Source: Deinococcus sp. (lineage in GTDB: Bacteria; Deinococcota; Deinococci; Deinococcales; Deinococcaceae). From it: a stretch of 5,823 nucleotides of DNA. Below, in pieces: positions 5,767-5,823 of the stretch. The stretch covers positions 1 to 5,823 of the forward strand of contig JANXWI010000193.1 in NCBI GenBank assembly GCA_025351205.1, written 5' to 3'. A program made the translations under genes and the position numbers. The notes under the pieces are model-generated. The model saw only the letters and a program-made list of their open reading frames with translations. It searched no databases and was not told where the DNA came from. Position 1 is the stretch's first letter; the number at the start of each line of letters is the position of its first letter.

Positions 5767-5823
5767 CCCGTCCGGTCACGGGCAGGCGCGCCGCTTCACC
5801 CGCCGAAAGCAGGGCCAGCGCTG
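5763..5823 (+). CDS. Possible 5' end of a gene running off the window (partial)
   Basis: An ATG overlapping the leader ORF stop opens a frame that stays open to the window edge. The 20 visible residues (MTRPVTGRRAASPAESRASA) are basic, Ala/Ser-rich and probably disordered, and 15 of 20 codons end in G or C. No function can be read from this. The start lies at the end of a small hairpin (TGAGA/TCTCA, 5751-5763), and no strong Shine-Dalgarno precedes it. On the opposite strand a frame of 30 codons also stays open from the edge and ends at TAA (5731-5729), so the coding strand here is not certain. The + strand is favoured by the promoter and the ATGA overlap. Confidence 0.4.
   Translation, partial: MTRPVTGRRAASPAESRASA

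Noticed and set aside
5729..5823. A minus-strand frame of 30 codons open from the window edge, ending at TAA 5731-5729, with a plausible-looking C-terminus.
   Set aside because: It cannot be excluded, but the + strand has a -10 box, a leaderless ATG and an ATGA overlap in the same stretch. Sequence beyond the edge would decide.

Overview
The window is G+C-rich (about two thirds by eye) and most likely comes from the chromosome of a Deinococcus or close relative. The main evidence is a PriA (primosomal protein N') that keeps all eight zinc-binding cysteines but has lost the helicase catalytic motifs, as known for Deinococcus radiodurans PriA. The genus is inferred from protein features; I did not recognise a species.

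Layout, left to right. (1) Positions 6-141 hold a near-consensus sigma-A promoter and tRNA-Lys(CUU) on the + strand, with CCA encoded. (2) A G+C hairpin with A and T tracts on either side (144-171) separates the tRNA from the convergent priA gene and probably terminates both. (3) priA fills 204-2576 on the minus strand. (4) After a 177-bp gap, 2754-4628 (minus) encodes a 624-residue secreted lipoprotein: signal peptide with lipobox, PA14 domain, right-handed parallel beta-helix, and a C-terminal tail of the choice-of-anchor Q type. The n-region of its signal peptide is built from a 15-nt tandem repeat. (5) About 620 bp (4629-5251) carry no convincing gene. They hold the lipoprotein RBS, a weak promoter, and a cluster of small hairpins, one of which may terminate the next gene. 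(6) A 91-residue cytoplasmic protein of unknown function lies at 5252-5527 (minus). (7) At the right edge a TATACT box sits at leaderless distance from a 13-codon + strand ORF. That ORF overlaps, by ATGA, a second frame running off the window.

The genes do not form an obvious pathway. tRNA-Lys and priA are housekeeping genes, the lipoprotein is an envelope protein that probably acts on or binds polysaccharide, and the 91-residue gene is an orphan. The lipoprotein gene and priA point the same way without a clear terminator between them, so read-through into priA is possible. I found no mobile element, CRISPR array, defence system or attachment site. The items most worth a second look are the helicase-dead PriA, the repeat-built signal peptide, the unexplained hairpin-rich spacer, and the leaderless mini-ORF coupled to the right-edge frame.
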